A DNA stretch of 34,438 nucleotides from Tissierella sp. (GTDB lineage Bacteria > Bacillota > Clostridia > Tissierellales > Tissierellaceae). The stretch covers positions 1 through 34,438 of the forward strand of contig JAAYGX010000070.1 in the NCBI GenBank assembly GCA_012735585.1, in the 5' to 3' direction. This document shows, piece after piece, positions 6,754 to 15,849 of this stretch; position 1 is the stretch's first letter, and each line of letters opens with the position of its first letter. The notes beneath the pieces were generated by a model. It had not been told where the DNA came from and made no database searches. It worked only from the letters and a program-made list of their open reading frames with translations. The translations under genes and the position numbers were made by a program.

Positions 6754-7452
6754 GTGAATTTAAGACTTTTTATTATTGCCGTTATACCAGCGATTATATT
6801 CCTATTTGCTATTTATTTGACTGATAGATCAGATCGGGAACCTATTAAGTTGCTTTTGCTTACATATTTATTTGGGGCATTAGCAGTGATTCCATCTATT
6901 ATTGTGGAAGAGGTATTAGTTAGATTTAATGTATTCTCTGGAGTTTTCCAAGCTGCATATAATGCATTTATAGTAGCTGCATTGACAGAAGAATATTTTA
7001 AACGATTGGTGATACTTAAATTACCATTTAGAACTAGTTATTTTAATGAAAAATTAGATGGAATAGTATATGGTGTATTTGCTCACTTAGGATTTGCTAC
7101 TGTTGAAAATATTATCTATGTTGTATTTACTTATACAAACAATCCGTTTATAGGTTTATACAGGGGAATATTTTCTGTACCTGCTCACGGGATATTTGGT
7201 ATAACAATGGGATATTATTTATCTCTATCAAGATTTGACACTGATAAAAAAAGAAAAGCCGCAAATTTACGCAAATCATTTACAGTTCCTTTATTACTAC
7301 ATGGAATATTTGATTTTATATTAATGGCCAATATTCCAGAATTAACCCTGTTATTTGTACCATATGTAATTTTTCTATGGTGGATGAACCAAAGGAAACT
7401 TTCAAAGTTTGTCTTTGATTCAAGAAGCAAAATAACTAGGAAAAGGGAATAG
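6754..7452 (+). CDS. PrsW-family membrane glutamic protease
   Basis: A 232-residue polytopic membrane protein. The start is GTG at 6754, because the ATG at 6752 runs straight into TGA; AGGAGG lies 7 bases upstream. PrsW motifs appear in order: SIIVEEVLV (about 50-58), AALTEEYFKRLVI with the EExxK motif (about 76-88), GFATVENIIYVVF (about 113-125), the His-containing PAHGIFGITMGYYL (about 144-157) and LLLHGIFDFIL (about 183-193). The family cuts anti-sigma factors such as RsiW in Bacillus subtilis, or other membrane proteins; the target here is unknown. It ends in a lysine/arginine-rich cytoplasmic tail. No sigma factor gene is nearby. Confidence 0.88.
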   Translation: MNLRLFIIAVIPAIIFLFAIYLTDRSDREPIKLLLLTYLFGALAVIPSIIVEEVLVRFNVFSGVFQAAYNAFIVAALTEEYFKRLVILKLPFRTSYFNEKLDGIVYGVFAHLGFATVENIIYVVFTYTNNPFIGLYRGIFSVPAHGIFGITMGYYLSLSRFDTDKKRKAANLRKSFTVPLLLHGIFDFILMANIPELTLLFVPYVIFLWWMNQRKLSKFVFDSRSKITRKRE

Positions 7453-7537
7453 TCATTCTATTAGAACATATTGAAATTAAGGTTCTTAAAGTGTAGAATA
7501 AAGAAGATTGATAATAAATTATAAATTAGGTGTAAAT

Positions 7538-8740
7538 ATGAAAAAAAGATCTCTTTATTTAATAATATTTTTATGCTTACTATTTACTATGGTATTCAAA
7601 GGATTAGGATTAAACCCAGATAATGTCCAAGTAGTAGAAGATAATACTGATATAATAGAAGAAGAACCTGATACAACTGAAATAGTAGAAGATATAATAG
7701 TTGAGCCAAGACTTACAAACATAGACATTTTAGCCGTTGGAGATATTATGTTTCATATACCTCAGATTAAATCAGCGAATATTGGTGGGGATGAGTATGA
7801 TTTTAGCCCTGTATTCAAACATGTTAGGAAATATATCCAAGACGCTGATTTAGCCTTAGGTAATTATGAAACTGTTACTGTTGGAGATAGGGCATACTCA
7901 GGATTTCCTAGATTTAATAGTCCCCTTGAGACAATCAAAGGATTGGAAGATGCTGGTTTTGATATTCTATCAACTGCCAATAATCATAGTCTGGACCAAG
8001 GTAAAACAGGGATAATCTCTACTATAGATGCCATAAAAGGACAAGGACTAAAGCATACTGGTACAAATAAGGACAAGGATGTAGAACCATTAATAGTAGA
8101 TGTAAAGGGAATCAAGATAGGGGTCTTATCTTATACATATGGATTAAATGGACTTGACTCACTACTGACGGCAGAAGAGCTATCATATATGATTAATTTA
8201 ATTGATGAGGAGAAAATCCAGAAAGAGATTGACTTGTTAAAAAACAGGGATGTGGACATAATCCTATCCTATATACATTGGGGACATGAATATCATCACC
8301 AACCATCGGATGATCAAATAAACTTAGGAAGAAACCTTGTTGAATGGGGTGTAAATATTGTACTAGGAAGTCATCCCCATGTAGTTCAAAAATCAGAAGT
8401 GATTGAGTTCAATGGCAAAGATCATCTGATAATTTATTCCATGGGAAATTTCTTATCAAATCAAAGTGAAATTACTATGGGAAACTCCTACACAGAAGAT
8501 GGCGTAATGGTTAAGATAAATATAGAGAAAGATTTAGATTTAGAGGAAACAGTAATTAAAGAAATTGAATATATTCCTACATGGGTACATAGATATAATG
8601 AGGGAGGTAAGCATCATTATAAAATACTTCCATCAGAAGACGCGTTAATGGGAAATCTTGATTTAACCCTAAATTCTAGTATAATGAAGAGGATTGAAAA
8701 ATCCTATAATGATGTTAAGAATGTGTACGGTGATCATTAG
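7538..8740 (+). CDS. CapA-like (PGA_cap) metallophosphatase-fold protein, membrane-anchored
   Basis: A 400-residue protein of the CapA/PgsA family, often tied to poly-gamma-glutamate capsule but also frequent as a stand-alone gene. The ATG at 7538 is taken because it gives a clean signal/anchor (MKKRSLYLIIFLCLLFTMVF); TTG at 7508 has no ribosome binding site. A Glu/Asp-rich linker (about 35-65) leads to the catalytic fold: ILAVGDIMFH, LGNYETV, STANNHSLDQG, YIHWGHEYH, GSHPHVVQ and YSMGNFLSNQ carry the expected Asp, Asn and His metal ligands. capB and capC homologues are absent from the window, so capsule synthesis is not supported. The domain is probably outside the membrane. A strong terminator follows. 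Confidence 0.9.
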   Translation: MKKRSLYLIIFLCLLFTMVFKGLGLNPDNVQVVEDNTDIIEEEPDTTEIVEDIIVEPRLTNIDILAVGDIMFHIPQIKSANIGGDEYDFSPVFKHVRKYIQDADLALGNYETVTVGDRAYSGFPRFNSPLETIKGLEDAGFDILSTANNHSLDQGKTGIISTIDAIKGQGLKHTGTNKDKDVEPLIVDVKGIKIGVLSYTYGLNGLDSLLTAEELSYMINLIDEEKIQKEIDLLKNRDVDIILSYIHWGHEYHHQPSDDQINLGRNLVEWGVNIVLGSHPHVVQKSEVIEFNGKDHLIIYSMGNFLSNQSEITMGNSYTEDGVMVKINIEKDLDLEETVIKEIEYIPTWVHRYNEGGKHHYKILPSEDALMGNLDLTLNSSIMKRIEKSYNDVKNVYGDH

Positions 8741-8742
8741 AC

Positions 8743-8782
8743 AAAAGTATAAAATAATATAGGATTATTTTATACTTTTTTT
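8743..8782 (+). terminator. Rho-independent terminator after the CapA-like gene
   Basis: AAAAGTATAAAATAAT and ATTATTTTATACTTTT form a 16-base-pair AT-rich stem with a 5-base loop, then T's. Confidence 0.85.
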
Positions 8783-8834
8783 AAAATGTAAAATCTCACA
8801 ATTTAACATCAAATGTAAATATTTTATAAAAAAA

Positions 8835-8864
8835 GTTTTATTCATAAAGGTTTTATTATATAAT
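8835..8864 (+). promoter_or_regulatory. Possible promoter of cdaA
   Basis: A perfect TATAAT at 8859-8864 lies about 50 bases upstream of cdaA. Only a poor -35 (TTTTAT at 8836-8841, 17 bases away) is seen. Confidence 0.4.
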
Positions 8865-8909
8865 GTATGGTAAGTATGTTTTTAAATAATGTTGAAGGGT
8901 GTGATATCC

Positions 8910-9743
8910 TTGCAAGACTTATACAATATATTTTCTAATGTTAGAATACGAGATGTAATCGATATCCTAATTGTAGCAATTGTATTATATAAATTGCTTA
9001 GCTTGATTAAAGAGACTAGAGCAGAACAACTTACAAAAGGTATCGTTGTATTACTTGTCTTGACCAAGTTAAGTGAATGGGCTAAGTTTTACACCATTAA
9101 TTGGATATTAGATAATGCAATGACAGTGGGAACTTTAGCCATACTAATAGTTTTTCAACCGGAGCTAAGACGTGGACTGGAGTACATAGGAAGAAGTAGC
9201 TTCCTAAAGAAGTCTTTAATTGAAGTAAGAGGCGAAAGCTTAACTAAAGTTGTTGAAGAAATGGTTGATGCTGTTGCTTCCTTATCACGACAAAAAATAG
9301 GTGCTTTAATTGTTATAGAAAGACAAACTGGACTTAATGAAGTAGCCGAAACAGGCACTAGGATTGATGGTTTAGTATCAAGCGATTTACTAATAAACAT
9401 ATTTATTCCTAATACACCACTACATGATGGTGCAGTAATCATTAAAGAAGATAGGGTAAAAGCAGCAGCATGTTTTTTACCACTGACTGATAGCTCAAAT
9501 GTGAGTAAAGAGCTAGGTACTAGACATAGAGCTGCACTAGGTATATCTGAAAGATCCGATAGTCTTTCCATCATTGTATCAGAGGAAACAGGTTCCATAT
9601 CAATAGCTGAAAATGGTACTATTTCTAGATATCTTGATACCAAAACCTTAAGACAGATTCTTACAGATATGTACAAACCAGAGGAAGACAAACAAACTTT
9701 TATAACAAAATGGAGGCTAAAAAATGGACAAGGGAAAGAGTAA
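8910..9743 (+). CDS. cdaA: Diadenylate cyclase CdaA (c-di-AMP synthesis)
   Basis: Makes cyclic di-AMP from two ATP; the signal controls potassium and osmolyte transport and wall homeostasis. A TTG start at 8910 is preferred since AAGGGTG (8895-8901) is a fair ribosome binding site for it; ATG at 8889, 7 codons earlier in the same frame, has no such signal. The N-terminal part is membrane-embedded (IRDVIDILIVAIVLYKLL, then a second and third helix to about residue 85). The DAC domain shows PLHDGAVII and GTRHRAALG, the DGA and RHR catalytic motifs. The length (277 aa) is standard. It overlaps cdaR by 20 bases, the usual cdaA-cdaR pair, but glmM, often third, is not next here. Confidence 0.95.
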   Translation: MQDLYNIFSNVRIRDVIDILIVAIVLYKLLSLIKETRAEQLTKGIVVLLVLTKLSEWAKFYTINWILDNAMTVGTLAILIVFQPELRRGLEYIGRSSFLKKSLIEVRGESLTKVVEEMVDAVASLSRQKIGALIVIERQTGLNEVAETGTRIDGLVSSDLLINIFIPNTPLHDGAVIIKEDRVKAAACFLPLTDSSNVSKELGTRHRAALGISERSDSLSIIVSEETGSISIAENGTISRYLDTKTLRQILTDMYKPEEDKQTFITKWRLKNGQGKE

Positions 9744-10938
9744 TTTAACCCCTAAGATACTTTCTGTGATTATAGCCATTATTTTGTGGTCTTATGTAAT
9801 GGGAATCAAGAATCCAGACTGGCCAAGGGAGTATAGAAATATAAATGTAGAATTTACAAATATTGAAGTTTTAGATAGACAAAATTTAGTTGTCATGGAT
9901 CCACAAGAAGCCAAGATAAACGTAAGTGTCACTGGAAGAAAATCAGATATGGATGGATTTACTGCAGCCAATAATATAGTTGCAAAGTTGGATTTAAGTG
10001 GATATAAGGAAGGTCAGACTAGAGTTCCAGTATTAGTAAGCTTAAAAGATAGCGCATCTACAGTAAGAATCACCGATTGGGAGCCTAGTGATATTTTAGT
10101 TACCATAGATAGAGTAGTTACAGAGGAAAGAACCGTAAATATCCGAACTGAAGGTGAAGTGCCTGAGAATCATACAGTAGGTGATTTGGTTGCAAAACCT
10201 GAAACCATACTACTTAGGGGTCCAAGATCCTGGATTAATGATGTTACGGAGGTATTCGCTGTTGTATCAATTAAAGATAGAACGACAACGACCAATATAA
10301 CAGCTCCTGTTCAGTTAAGAGATGGGCAAGATAATGCTGTAGTTGGTTTGGAAATGAACCCTAGTGTAGTTGATATAACCATACCTATTTATAGAAAGAA
10401 TACATTGCCAATAGAAGTAGTACTTGAAAATGAACTACCAGAAGAGTATGTGATTACAAAGATGGAAGTTGTTCCAAGTACAATAGGAATTAGAGGCGGA
10501 AATAGTATAGCAGATTTAACTAGTATCAAGACGAAACCAATAGATGTTAACTTACTGTTGGAAGATCCTAGTCTTGAGGTAGAACTGGATTTACTAGATA
10601 ATATAGAGCTGTTAGATCCTAATGAAAGAGTTACAATAAATGCAGTAATCGAAAGAATAGATACTAAGGAATTTGAGTTTGAATTTAGTGAAATTGATAT
10701 AAGAAACCTTGATGAGGAATTGGTATTGGCTGAAAATAGTAGAACTATAACTGTATCAATCGTTGGAACAGAATCATTCCTAGAGACCATTACTAAGGAT
10801 GTTTTAAAACCATATATAGATTTAAGTAATCTCTCGGAAGGCGAACATGAAGTAGAAATAGAATTTGAAGAAGTTCAAGGGGTCACTATAGAATCTATAG
10901 TACCAGAAAGTTTGACCATTAATTTATCAAATAGATAA
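9724..10938 (+). CDS. cdaR: CdaR, YbbR-domain regulator of CdaA
   Basis: A 404-residue protein with one N-terminal membrane anchor (ILSVIIAIILWSYVMGI, about 13-29) and an outside region made of successive YbbR repeats, seen as recurring beta-rich units (RNINVEFTNIEVLDRQNLVV; RTEGEVPENHTV; VVLENELPEEYVITKMEV; an acidic unit rich in E and D near 285-330). CdaR binds CdaA at the membrane and modulates its activity in Bacillus and Listeria. The ATG lies inside the end of cdaA, and the ribosome binding site is GGAGG within cdaA. After the gene come about 180 bases without coding potential that hold a degenerate repeat. Confidence 0.92.
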   Translation: MDKGKSNLTPKILSVIIAIILWSYVMGIKNPDWPREYRNINVEFTNIEVLDRQNLVVMDPQEAKINVSVTGRKSDMDGFTAANNIVAKLDLSGYKEGQTRVPVLVSLKDSASTVRITDWEPSDILVTIDRVVTEERTVNIRTEGEVPENHTVGDLVAKPETILLRGPRSWINDVTEVFAVVSIKDRTTTTNITAPVQLRDGQDNAVVGLEMNPSVVDITIPIYRKNTLPIEVVLENELPEEYVITKMEVVPSTIGIRGGNSIADLTSIKTKPIDVNLLLEDPSLEVELDLLDNIELLDPNERVTINAVIERIDTKEFEFEFSEIDIRNLDEELVLAENSRTITVSIVGTESFLETITKDVLKPYIDLSNLSEGEHEVEIEFEEVQGVTIESIVPESLTINLSNR

Positions 10939-10976
10939 ATTAATAATATAAAAGTGATGTTATCTTATCTGTGTCG

Positions 10977-11036
10977 GTGTTTTTCAGGGTGAGCTTTAGG
11001 TAAGAATCTTAGATTCTTCACTGATGGCTCATCTAG
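10977..11036 (+). repeat. Degenerate palindromic repeat, copy A
   Basis: Contains AAGAATCT-T-AGATTCTT, an internal near-palindrome, set inside TGAGC...GCTCA arms. Bases 10977-11022 align without gaps to 16450-16495 with 32 of 46 identical by hand count, including a run GGGTGAGC and a shared TTCACT near the end; both copies are followed within 10-12 bases by CATCTAG. It resembles the degenerate intergenic hairpin repeats common in Clostridia. It lies between cdaR and ptb. Confidence 0.6.
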
Positions 11037-11120
11037 AAACACTATTGGATAAGCAGTCGTACAAATTTTGGAGATGTTTTATAATAAAATTTATCAAAAA
11101 TATATAATAGAGGTGATATA

Positions 11121-12026
11121 ATGGCGAAAAATTTTAATTCACTTATGAAATTAGCAAAGGAACGTGGGCCAAAGGTAGTTTCTGTTGCATGTGCCCATGA
11201 TGAAGACGTTTTACTATCCATTAAAATGGCAATGGAAGAAGGAATAATCACACCAGTTTTAGTAGGAGATAAAGGTAAGATTATGGAAATAGCCAAAGAT
11301 ATCAAGCTTAATTTAGAAGGTCTTGAGATTATAGATGAAGCTGATAAAGTGTTGGCAAGTAGGAAGGCTACAGAGTTGGTAAATGTAGGACAAGCTCATA
11401 TTTTAATGAAGGGTTTAGTAGATACATCTATCATTATGAAACAAGTACTTGATAAAGAAATAGGTCTTAGGACAAATAAGCTGATCAGTCATGTGGCAGT
11501 ATTCGATGTAGAAACTTATCACAAGGTATTTTTAGTAACGGATGCTGCAATGAATATAGCGCCTGATCTGGCACAAAAAAAAGATATCATAGAAAATGCT
11601 GTTGAGCTGGCTCAAGCATTTGATATTGAAATGCCAAAGGTAGCAGTTTTAGCTGCAAAGGAGAGCGTTTCACCTAAGATGGAAGCAACTGTCCATGCTC
11701 AGGAATTAGCAGATATGAACAAAGAAGGTAGTATCAAAGGCTGCATCGTTGATGGACCATTTGCACTTGATAATGCTATTAGTAAAGAGTCTGCTAAAAT
11801 AAAAGGTATTGCTAGCGTAGTTGCAGGAGATGCAGATATATTATTGGCTCCAGATATAGAAGCAGGAAATGTACTATATAAAGCTTTAAGTTTCTTAGCA
11901 AAGGCAAAATCCGCAGGATTGATTTTAGGAGCAAAAGCACCAATAGTTCTTACATCAAGAGCAGACAATGAAGAAGCTAAACTAAATTCCATAGTACTAT
12001 CAGTGCTTATGTCATCTAGGGGGTAA
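11121..12026 (+). CDS. ptb: Phosphate butyryltransferase-type acyltransferase
   Basis: Swaps the CoA of an acyl-CoA for phosphate, giving an acyl phosphate for the kinase encoded next. The length (301 aa) is right for Ptb and the sequence is phosphate acetyl/butyryltransferase-like throughout: [88 protein letters not shown] and [26 protein letters not shown] precedes the ATG. It is first in a seven-gene operon with butyrate kinase and a 2-oxoacid ferredoxin oxidoreductase, so branched or straight short acyl groups (isobutyryl, isovaleryl, butyryl) are all candidates. The cytoplasm is the expected site. Confidence 0.93.
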   Translation: MAKNFNSLMKLAKERGPKVVSVACAHDEDVLLSIKMAMEEGIITPVLVGDKGKIMEIAKDIKLNLEGLEIIDEADKVLASRKATELVNVGQAHILMKGLVDTSIIMKQVLDKEIGLRTNKLISHVAVFDVETYHKVFLVTDAAMNIAPDLAQKKDIIENAVELAQAFDIEMPKVAVLAAKESVSPKMEATVHAQELADMNKEGSIKGCIVDGPFALDNAISKESAKIKGIASVVAGDADILLAPDIEAGNVLYKALSFLAKAKSAGLILGAKAPIVLTSRADNEEAKLNSIVLSVLMSSRG

Positions 12027-12030
12027 GTTA

Positions 12031-13098
12031 ATGTATAAGATATTAGTCATAAATCCCGGCTCTACTTCAACTAAAATTGGTGTATTTGATGATGAAGAGT
12101 TAGTATTTGAAGAGACAATCAGACATTCAGTAGAAGAATTAGCAGAGTTCGACAAGATTAATGAACAAAATGAATTTAGAAAAAATGTAATCATTAAAAC
12201 CTTAGAGAAAAACAATATAGATATCAATGAGTTAAATGCAGTTGTAGGTAGAGGCGGACTATTAAAGCCAATAGAAGGCGGAACATACCTAGTTAATGAT
12301 AAAATGCTTGAAGATCTAAAAGTGGGGATTCAAGGAGAACATGCCTCTAATTTAGGAGGGCTGATAGCTTATGACATCGCAAGGGAAAACGGTGTCAAAT
12401 CCTATATCGTAGACCCGGTTGTAGTAGATGAACTACAGGATATTGCAAGAATAGCAGGTATAAAAGAGTTGGAAAGAGTAAGTATATTCCATGCACTAAA
12501 TCAAAAAGCAGTTGCAAGACGATATGCCAAATCTATTGATAGAAGATATGAAGATTTAAACCTAATTGTAGTACATCTTGGTGGCGGTATATCAGTAGGT
12601 GCCCATCACAAAGGCAAAGTAATAGATGTAGCAAATGCGCTACATGGGGAAGGACCATTTTCTCCTGAAAGATCAGGGACACTTCCTGTTGGAGATTTGG
12701 TCAAGCTTTGTTACTCTGGTAAATATACAATAGATGAAGTGTTCAAATTGATAAAAGGAAAAGGTGGACTAGTTTCATACTTAGGTACCAATAATGGCAA
12801 GGAAGTTTCTGATAGGATTGACAAGGGAGATATATACGCAGAAAAAATCTATAGAGCAATGGCCTACCAAGTTGCCAAAGAAATAGGTGCAATATCTGTA
12901 GTACTGAAAGGAAAAGTCGATGGCATAGTACTAACAGGTGGTATCGCATATGACAAACGATTTACCCACTGGATAGAAGAAGATGTTCAATTTATATCTG
13001 ATGTATGTATATATCCAGGAGAAGATGAACTATCAGCATTGGCAGAAGGTGGGCTTAGGGTACTTCGAGGTGAAGAAGAAGCCAAAACATATATTTAG
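12031..13098 (+). CDS. buk: Butyrate kinase (short branched/straight acyl phosphate kinase)
   Basis: Makes ATP and a carboxylic acid from acyl phosphate and ADP, the substrate-level phosphorylation step of the operon. The length (355 aa) matches Buk. ASKHA-family motifs are clear: [12 protein letters not shown] at the N-terminus (phosphate 1), [31 protein letters not shown] (phosphate 2), [14 protein letters not shown] and [11 protein letters not shown] (adenosine). It starts 4 bases after the ptb stop, with its ribosome binding site inside the ptb end. Butyrate kinases often accept isobutyrate and related acids, which fits the downstream 2-oxoisovalerate-type oxidoreductase. Confidence 0.95.
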   Translation: MYKILVINPGSTSTKIGVFDDEELVFEETIRHSVEELAEFDKINEQNEFRKNVIIKTLEKNNIDINELNAVVGRGGLLKPIEGGTYLVNDKMLEDLKVGIQGEHASNLGGLIAYDIARENGVKSYIVDPVVVDELQDIARIAGIKELERVSIFHALNQKAVARRYAKSIDRRYEDLNLIVVHLGGGISVGAHHKGKVIDVANALHGEGPFSPERSGTLPVGDLVKLCYSGKYTIDEVFKLIKGKGGLVSYLGTNNGKEVSDRIDKGDIYAEKIYRAMAYQVAKEIGAISVVLKGKVDGIVLTGGIAYDKRFTHWIEEDVQFISDVCIYPGEDELSALAEGGLRVLRGEEEAKTYI

Positions 13099-13107
13099 GA
13101 GAAATCA

Positions 13108-13782
13108 ATGATTAATGATAAAAGAGTAAGAATCGTAATAGGCCATTATGGCAGTGGTAAAACTGAATTTTCTTTAAACTACGTCACAAAACTAGCTAAA
13201 ATGGATAAAAAAGCCATGTTAGTTGACTTAGATGTAGTAAATGTCTACTTTAGAAGTAGAGAAAAAGCAGAAGAGTTAACAAAGATGGGAATCAGGGTTA
13301 TAGGTGGCTCAATAAATGCAAATGCACTTGATATACCTATGATCCCAGGTGAAGTTATGACTGCATTCCAAGATGAATCCTTTGATGCAGTATTAGACGT
13401 AGGTGGAGATCCAGCAGGTGCTAGAACATTAGGCAGATATGTTGGGTATCTTACTGAAGGCAACTATGACATGTTTTTTGTATTAAATGCCAATAGACCA
13501 GAAACCAAGTCTGTAGAACAAGCAGTAGAATATATGATAAAAATTCAAGATACTGCAAGAGCAAAAGTAACAGGCATTGTAAACAATACCCATATGTTAA
13601 AAAGTACAAGCATTGATGATGTTCTTAAAGGTTACCAGTTTGCTTTGAAGGTTAGTGAAGCAACTGGAGTACCCTTGAGATATAATGTAGTATTGGAAGA
13701 TCTAGTGTCAGAACTTCCAAAGGATTTAAAAGGGGAAGTATTTCCAATAGAGTTAATTATGAGGGAAGAGTGGATGCTTTAA
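13108..13782 (+). CDS. P-loop ATPase of the CobQ/MinD/ParA-like type, unknown role, in the vor operon
   Basis: A 224-residue soluble protein. Walker A is GHYGSGKTEF (about 12-21); LVDLDVVNVYFRSRE (about 38-52) looks like the switch/A' region, and VLDVGGDPAGARTLGRY (about 97-113) the Walker B region. The rest has the alternating beta-alpha pattern of deviant Walker A ATPases (VLNANRPETKSVEQ, GIVNNTHML). The first glycine-rich loop differs from the usual KGGxGKT. No cysteine pair for a NifH-type cluster is seen. It sits 9 bases after buk and before the ferredoxin subunit, so a role in assembling or activating the oxidoreductase is a guess from position only. Confidence 0.85.
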   Translation: MINDKRVRIVIGHYGSGKTEFSLNYVTKLAKMDKKAMLVDLDVVNVYFRSREKAEELTKMGIRVIGGSINANALDIPMIPGEVMTAFQDESFDAVLDVGGDPAGARTLGRYVGYLTEGNYDMFFVLNANRPETKSVEQAVEYMIKIQDTARAKVTGIVNNTHMLKSTSIDDVLKGYQFALKVSEATGVPLRYNVVLEDLVSELPKDLKGEVFPIELIMREEWML

Positions 13783-13804
13783 TAATAATAAAGGAGGGAA
13801 TCAT

Positions 13805-14023
13805 ATGGCACAAAAAGGAAGAACTACATTTAAAGAAGATATCTGTAAAGGATGTGGTCTTTGTGTATCAGTATGCCCAGTAAAAATTATAGCCTTAGAA
13901 GAAATAGAGATCAATAGAAAAGGTTATCATCCAGCTGGAATAAAAGAAATGGAAAAATGTATCGCATGTCAAAACTGTGCATTAATATGTCCAGATTTAG
14001 TAATCACAGTAGAAAAACTTTAA
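13805..14023 (+). CDS. 2-oxoacid:ferredoxin oxidoreductase, delta (2x[4Fe-4S]) subunit
   Basis: A 72-residue ferredoxin-like subunit with two full cluster motifs: CKGCGLCVSVCPVKII (about residues 16-31) and CIACQNCALICPDLVI (about 53-68). It passes electrons from the thiamine-diphosphate site to soluble ferredoxin. GGAGGG lies just before the ATG at 13805. It opens the delta-alpha-beta-gamma set of a four-subunit oxidoreductase of the VOR/KOR type; the split four-gene form is usual for such enzymes in anaerobes. Confidence 0.93.
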   Translation: MAQKGRTTFKEDICKGCGLCVSVCPVKIIALEEIEINRKGYHPAGIKEMEKCIACQNCALICPDLVITVEKL

Positions 14024-14039
14024 TAAGGAGGAAGATAAG

Positions 14040-15101
14040 ATGGAAAAAGTTCTCATGAAGGGGAACGAAGCAGTATGTGCAGCAGCTATTGCAGCAGGTT
14101 GTAAATATTTCTTCGGATATCCAATTACACCCCAAAATGAAATACCAGAATATATGGCAAGAGAGTTACCGAAAGTTGGAGGAACCTTTATACAAGCAGA
14201 ATCAGAAGTAGCAGCAATTAACATGGTATATGGTGCAGCAGGAGCTGGAGCAAGAGTAATGACATCATCCTCTAGTCCAGGGGTTGCACTAAAACAAGAA
14301 GGAATCTCCTACTGTGCAGGAGCTGAACTACCAGCAGTAATAGTAAATATGATGAGAGGTGGTCCAGGACTAGGTAGTATCCAACCATCACAAACAGACT
14401 ATTTCCAAGCAACAAGAGGTGGAGGAAATGGAGACTACAAGACATTAGTATTAGCACCGGCTGATGTTCAAGAGTTAGTAGATCTAACAATAGAAGGATT
14501 TGATAAAGCAGACTACTATCGAAACCCAGTAATGATTCTAGGAGATGGATTCATAGGACAGATGATGGAGCCTGTAGTATTTAAAGATAGAAGTGATGTA
14601 GAACTACCAGAAAAACCATGGGCAACATCAGGAACAAAGGGAGAAAGAAAACCAAATATAATAAATTCATTGTACTTAGGAGCAGAAGAATTAGAAGAAC
14701 ATAACATACATCTGCAAGCAAAATATGCTGAAATGGCAAAAAATGAAGTAAAAGTCGAATCATTTGGATTAGAAGATGCAGAATTAGTAATAGCTGCATA
14801 TGGAACAACATCAAGAATATGTAAAACAGCAATAAGCAAATTAGAGAAAGAAGGGTACAAAGTAGGATTAATAAGACCAATATCCCTATGGCCATATCCA
14901 TTCAACGAATTTGAAAAGATAAATGACGACTGTAAAGGTGTATTAACAGTAGAAATGAACACTGGACAAATGACAGACGATGTACAAATTGCATTAAACG
15001 GAAGAATGCCTTCATACTTCTATGGAAGAACAGGTGGAATGGCACCAACTCCAGAAGAGATAGTAAATAAAGTAAAAGAAATCCTAGGAGGTGACAGATA
15101 A
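14040..15101 (+). CDS. vorB: 2-oxoisovalerate (3-methyl-2-oxobutanoate):ferredoxin oxidoreductase alpha subunit VorB
   Basis: A 353-residue subunit holding the pyrimidine-binding and transketolase C-like domains. It starts MEKVLMKGNEAVCAAAIAAG, and GYPITPQNEIPEYMARELP, FIQAESEVAAINMVYGAA and MTSSSSPGVALKQEG are the N-terminal family motifs; RPISLWPYPFNEF near residue 280 is the C-terminal CoA-side domain. AAGGAGGAAG precedes the ATG. The family separates 2-oxoisovalerate, 2-oxoglutarate and pyruvate enzymes poorly; this short alpha form matches VorB best, and the ptb-buk context favours branched-chain 2-oxoacids, but 2-oxoglutarate remains an alternative. Confidence 0.88.
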   Translation: MEKVLMKGNEAVCAAAIAAGCKYFFGYPITPQNEIPEYMARELPKVGGTFIQAESEVAAINMVYGAAGAGARVMTSSSSPGVALKQEGISYCAGAELPAVIVNMMRGGPGLGSIQPSQTDYFQATRGGGNGDYKTLVLAPADVQELVDLTIEGFDKADYYRNPVMILGDGFIGQMMEPVVFKDRSDVELPEKPWATSGTKGERKPNIINSLYLGAEELEEHNIHLQAKYAEMAKNEVKVESFGLEDAELVIAAYGTTSRICKTAISKLEKEGYKVGLIRPISLWPYPFNEFEKINDDCKGVLTVEMNTGQMTDDVQIALNGRMPSYFYGRTGGMAPTPEEIVNKVKEILGGDR

Positions 15102-15847
15102 TGACAGTAGTATTCGAAAGAACAACAGGACTAACAGAAGTAGAAACCCACTATTGTCCAGGATGTACCCACGGGATCATTCATAGATTAGTAGCTGAAG
15201 TATTAGTAGAACTAGATATCCTAGACGATACAATAGGAGTATGTCCCGTAGGATGTTCAGTACTGGCATACAAATACTTCAACTGTGATATGCAACAGGC
15301 AGCACATGGTAGAGCACCAGCAGTGGCAACAGGAGCAAAAAGAGTACATCCTGATAAATTCGTATTCACATATCAAGGAGACGGAGACTTAGCATCTATA
15401 GGAACAGCAGAAATAGTACATGCAGCCCATAGAGGAGAAAAAATCTCCACAATATTCGTAAACAATGCAATATACGGTATGACAGGTGGACAAATGGCAC
15501 CAACCACACTAATAGGGCAAAAAGCCACAACAGCCCCATATGGTAGAGATGAAGAAACAATGGGTATGCCCCTAAGAATGTCAGAGATGCTAGCAACAAT
15601 AGACGGAGCAAAGTTTGTGGAAAGAGTATCTGTAGATACACCAGCAAATATAAGAAAAGCAAAAAGGGCAATTAAAAAATGCTTCCAAGTACAATTAGAG
15701 GGTAAAGGATTTGGAATAGTAGAGGTACTATCCACATGTCCAACAAACTGGGGATTAACACCGGTAGAATCATTAAAATGGTTAAAAGAAAATATGATCC
15801 CATATTATCCTCTTGGCAACTTCAAAAGTCCAGAGGAGGTAGAATAG
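15101..15847 (+). CDS. 2-oxoacid:ferredoxin oxidoreductase, thiamine-diphosphate (beta) subunit
   Basis: A 248-residue catalytic subunit. YCPGCTHGIIHRL and VCPVGCSVLAYKYF carry the beta-subunit cysteines and substrate side; GDGDLASIGTAEIVHAAH followed by FVNNAIYGMTGGQMAPTT is the thiamine-diphosphate/Mg motif (GDGx about 27 NN). The start ATG overlaps the stop of vorB by one base (TAATG), so translation is coupled. Together with the alpha, gamma and delta subunits it oxidatively decarboxylates a 2-oxoacid to an acyl-CoA with reduction of ferredoxin. Confidence 0.92.
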   Translation: MTVVFERTTGLTEVETHYCPGCTHGIIHRLVAEVLVELDILDDTIGVCPVGCSVLAYKYFNCDMQQAAHGRAPAVATGAKRVHPDKFVFTYQGDGDLASIGTAEIVHAAHRGEKISTIFVNNAIYGMTGGQMAPTTLIGQKATTAPYGRDEETMGMPLRMSEMLATIDGAKFVERVSVDTPANIRKAKRAIKKCFQVQLEGKGFGIVEVLSTCPTNWGLTPVESLKWLKENMIPYYPLGNFKSPEEVE

Positions 15848-15849
15848 AA

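Noticed and set aside
7538-8740. Part of a poly-gamma-glutamate capsule operon
   Set aside because: No capB, capC or ligase genes are next to it, and a terminator ends the unit.
9155-9691. 178-codon minus-strand frame inside cdaA
   Set aside because: Covers the DGA/RHR catalytic domain of CdaA on the other strand; no independent evidence.
10389-10790. 133-codon minus-strand frame inside cdaR
   Set aside because: Ser/Leu-rich shadow of a gene with clear family motifs; no start signals.
14516-14962. Long minus-strand open frames (also 14272-14490, 14581-14901, 15373-15735, 15396-15671) opposite the vor genes
   Set aside because: They lie fully inside well-supported genes, are low-complexity Leu/Ser-rich, have no ribosome binding sites, and result from the A/C-ending codon bias of the plus-strand genes.
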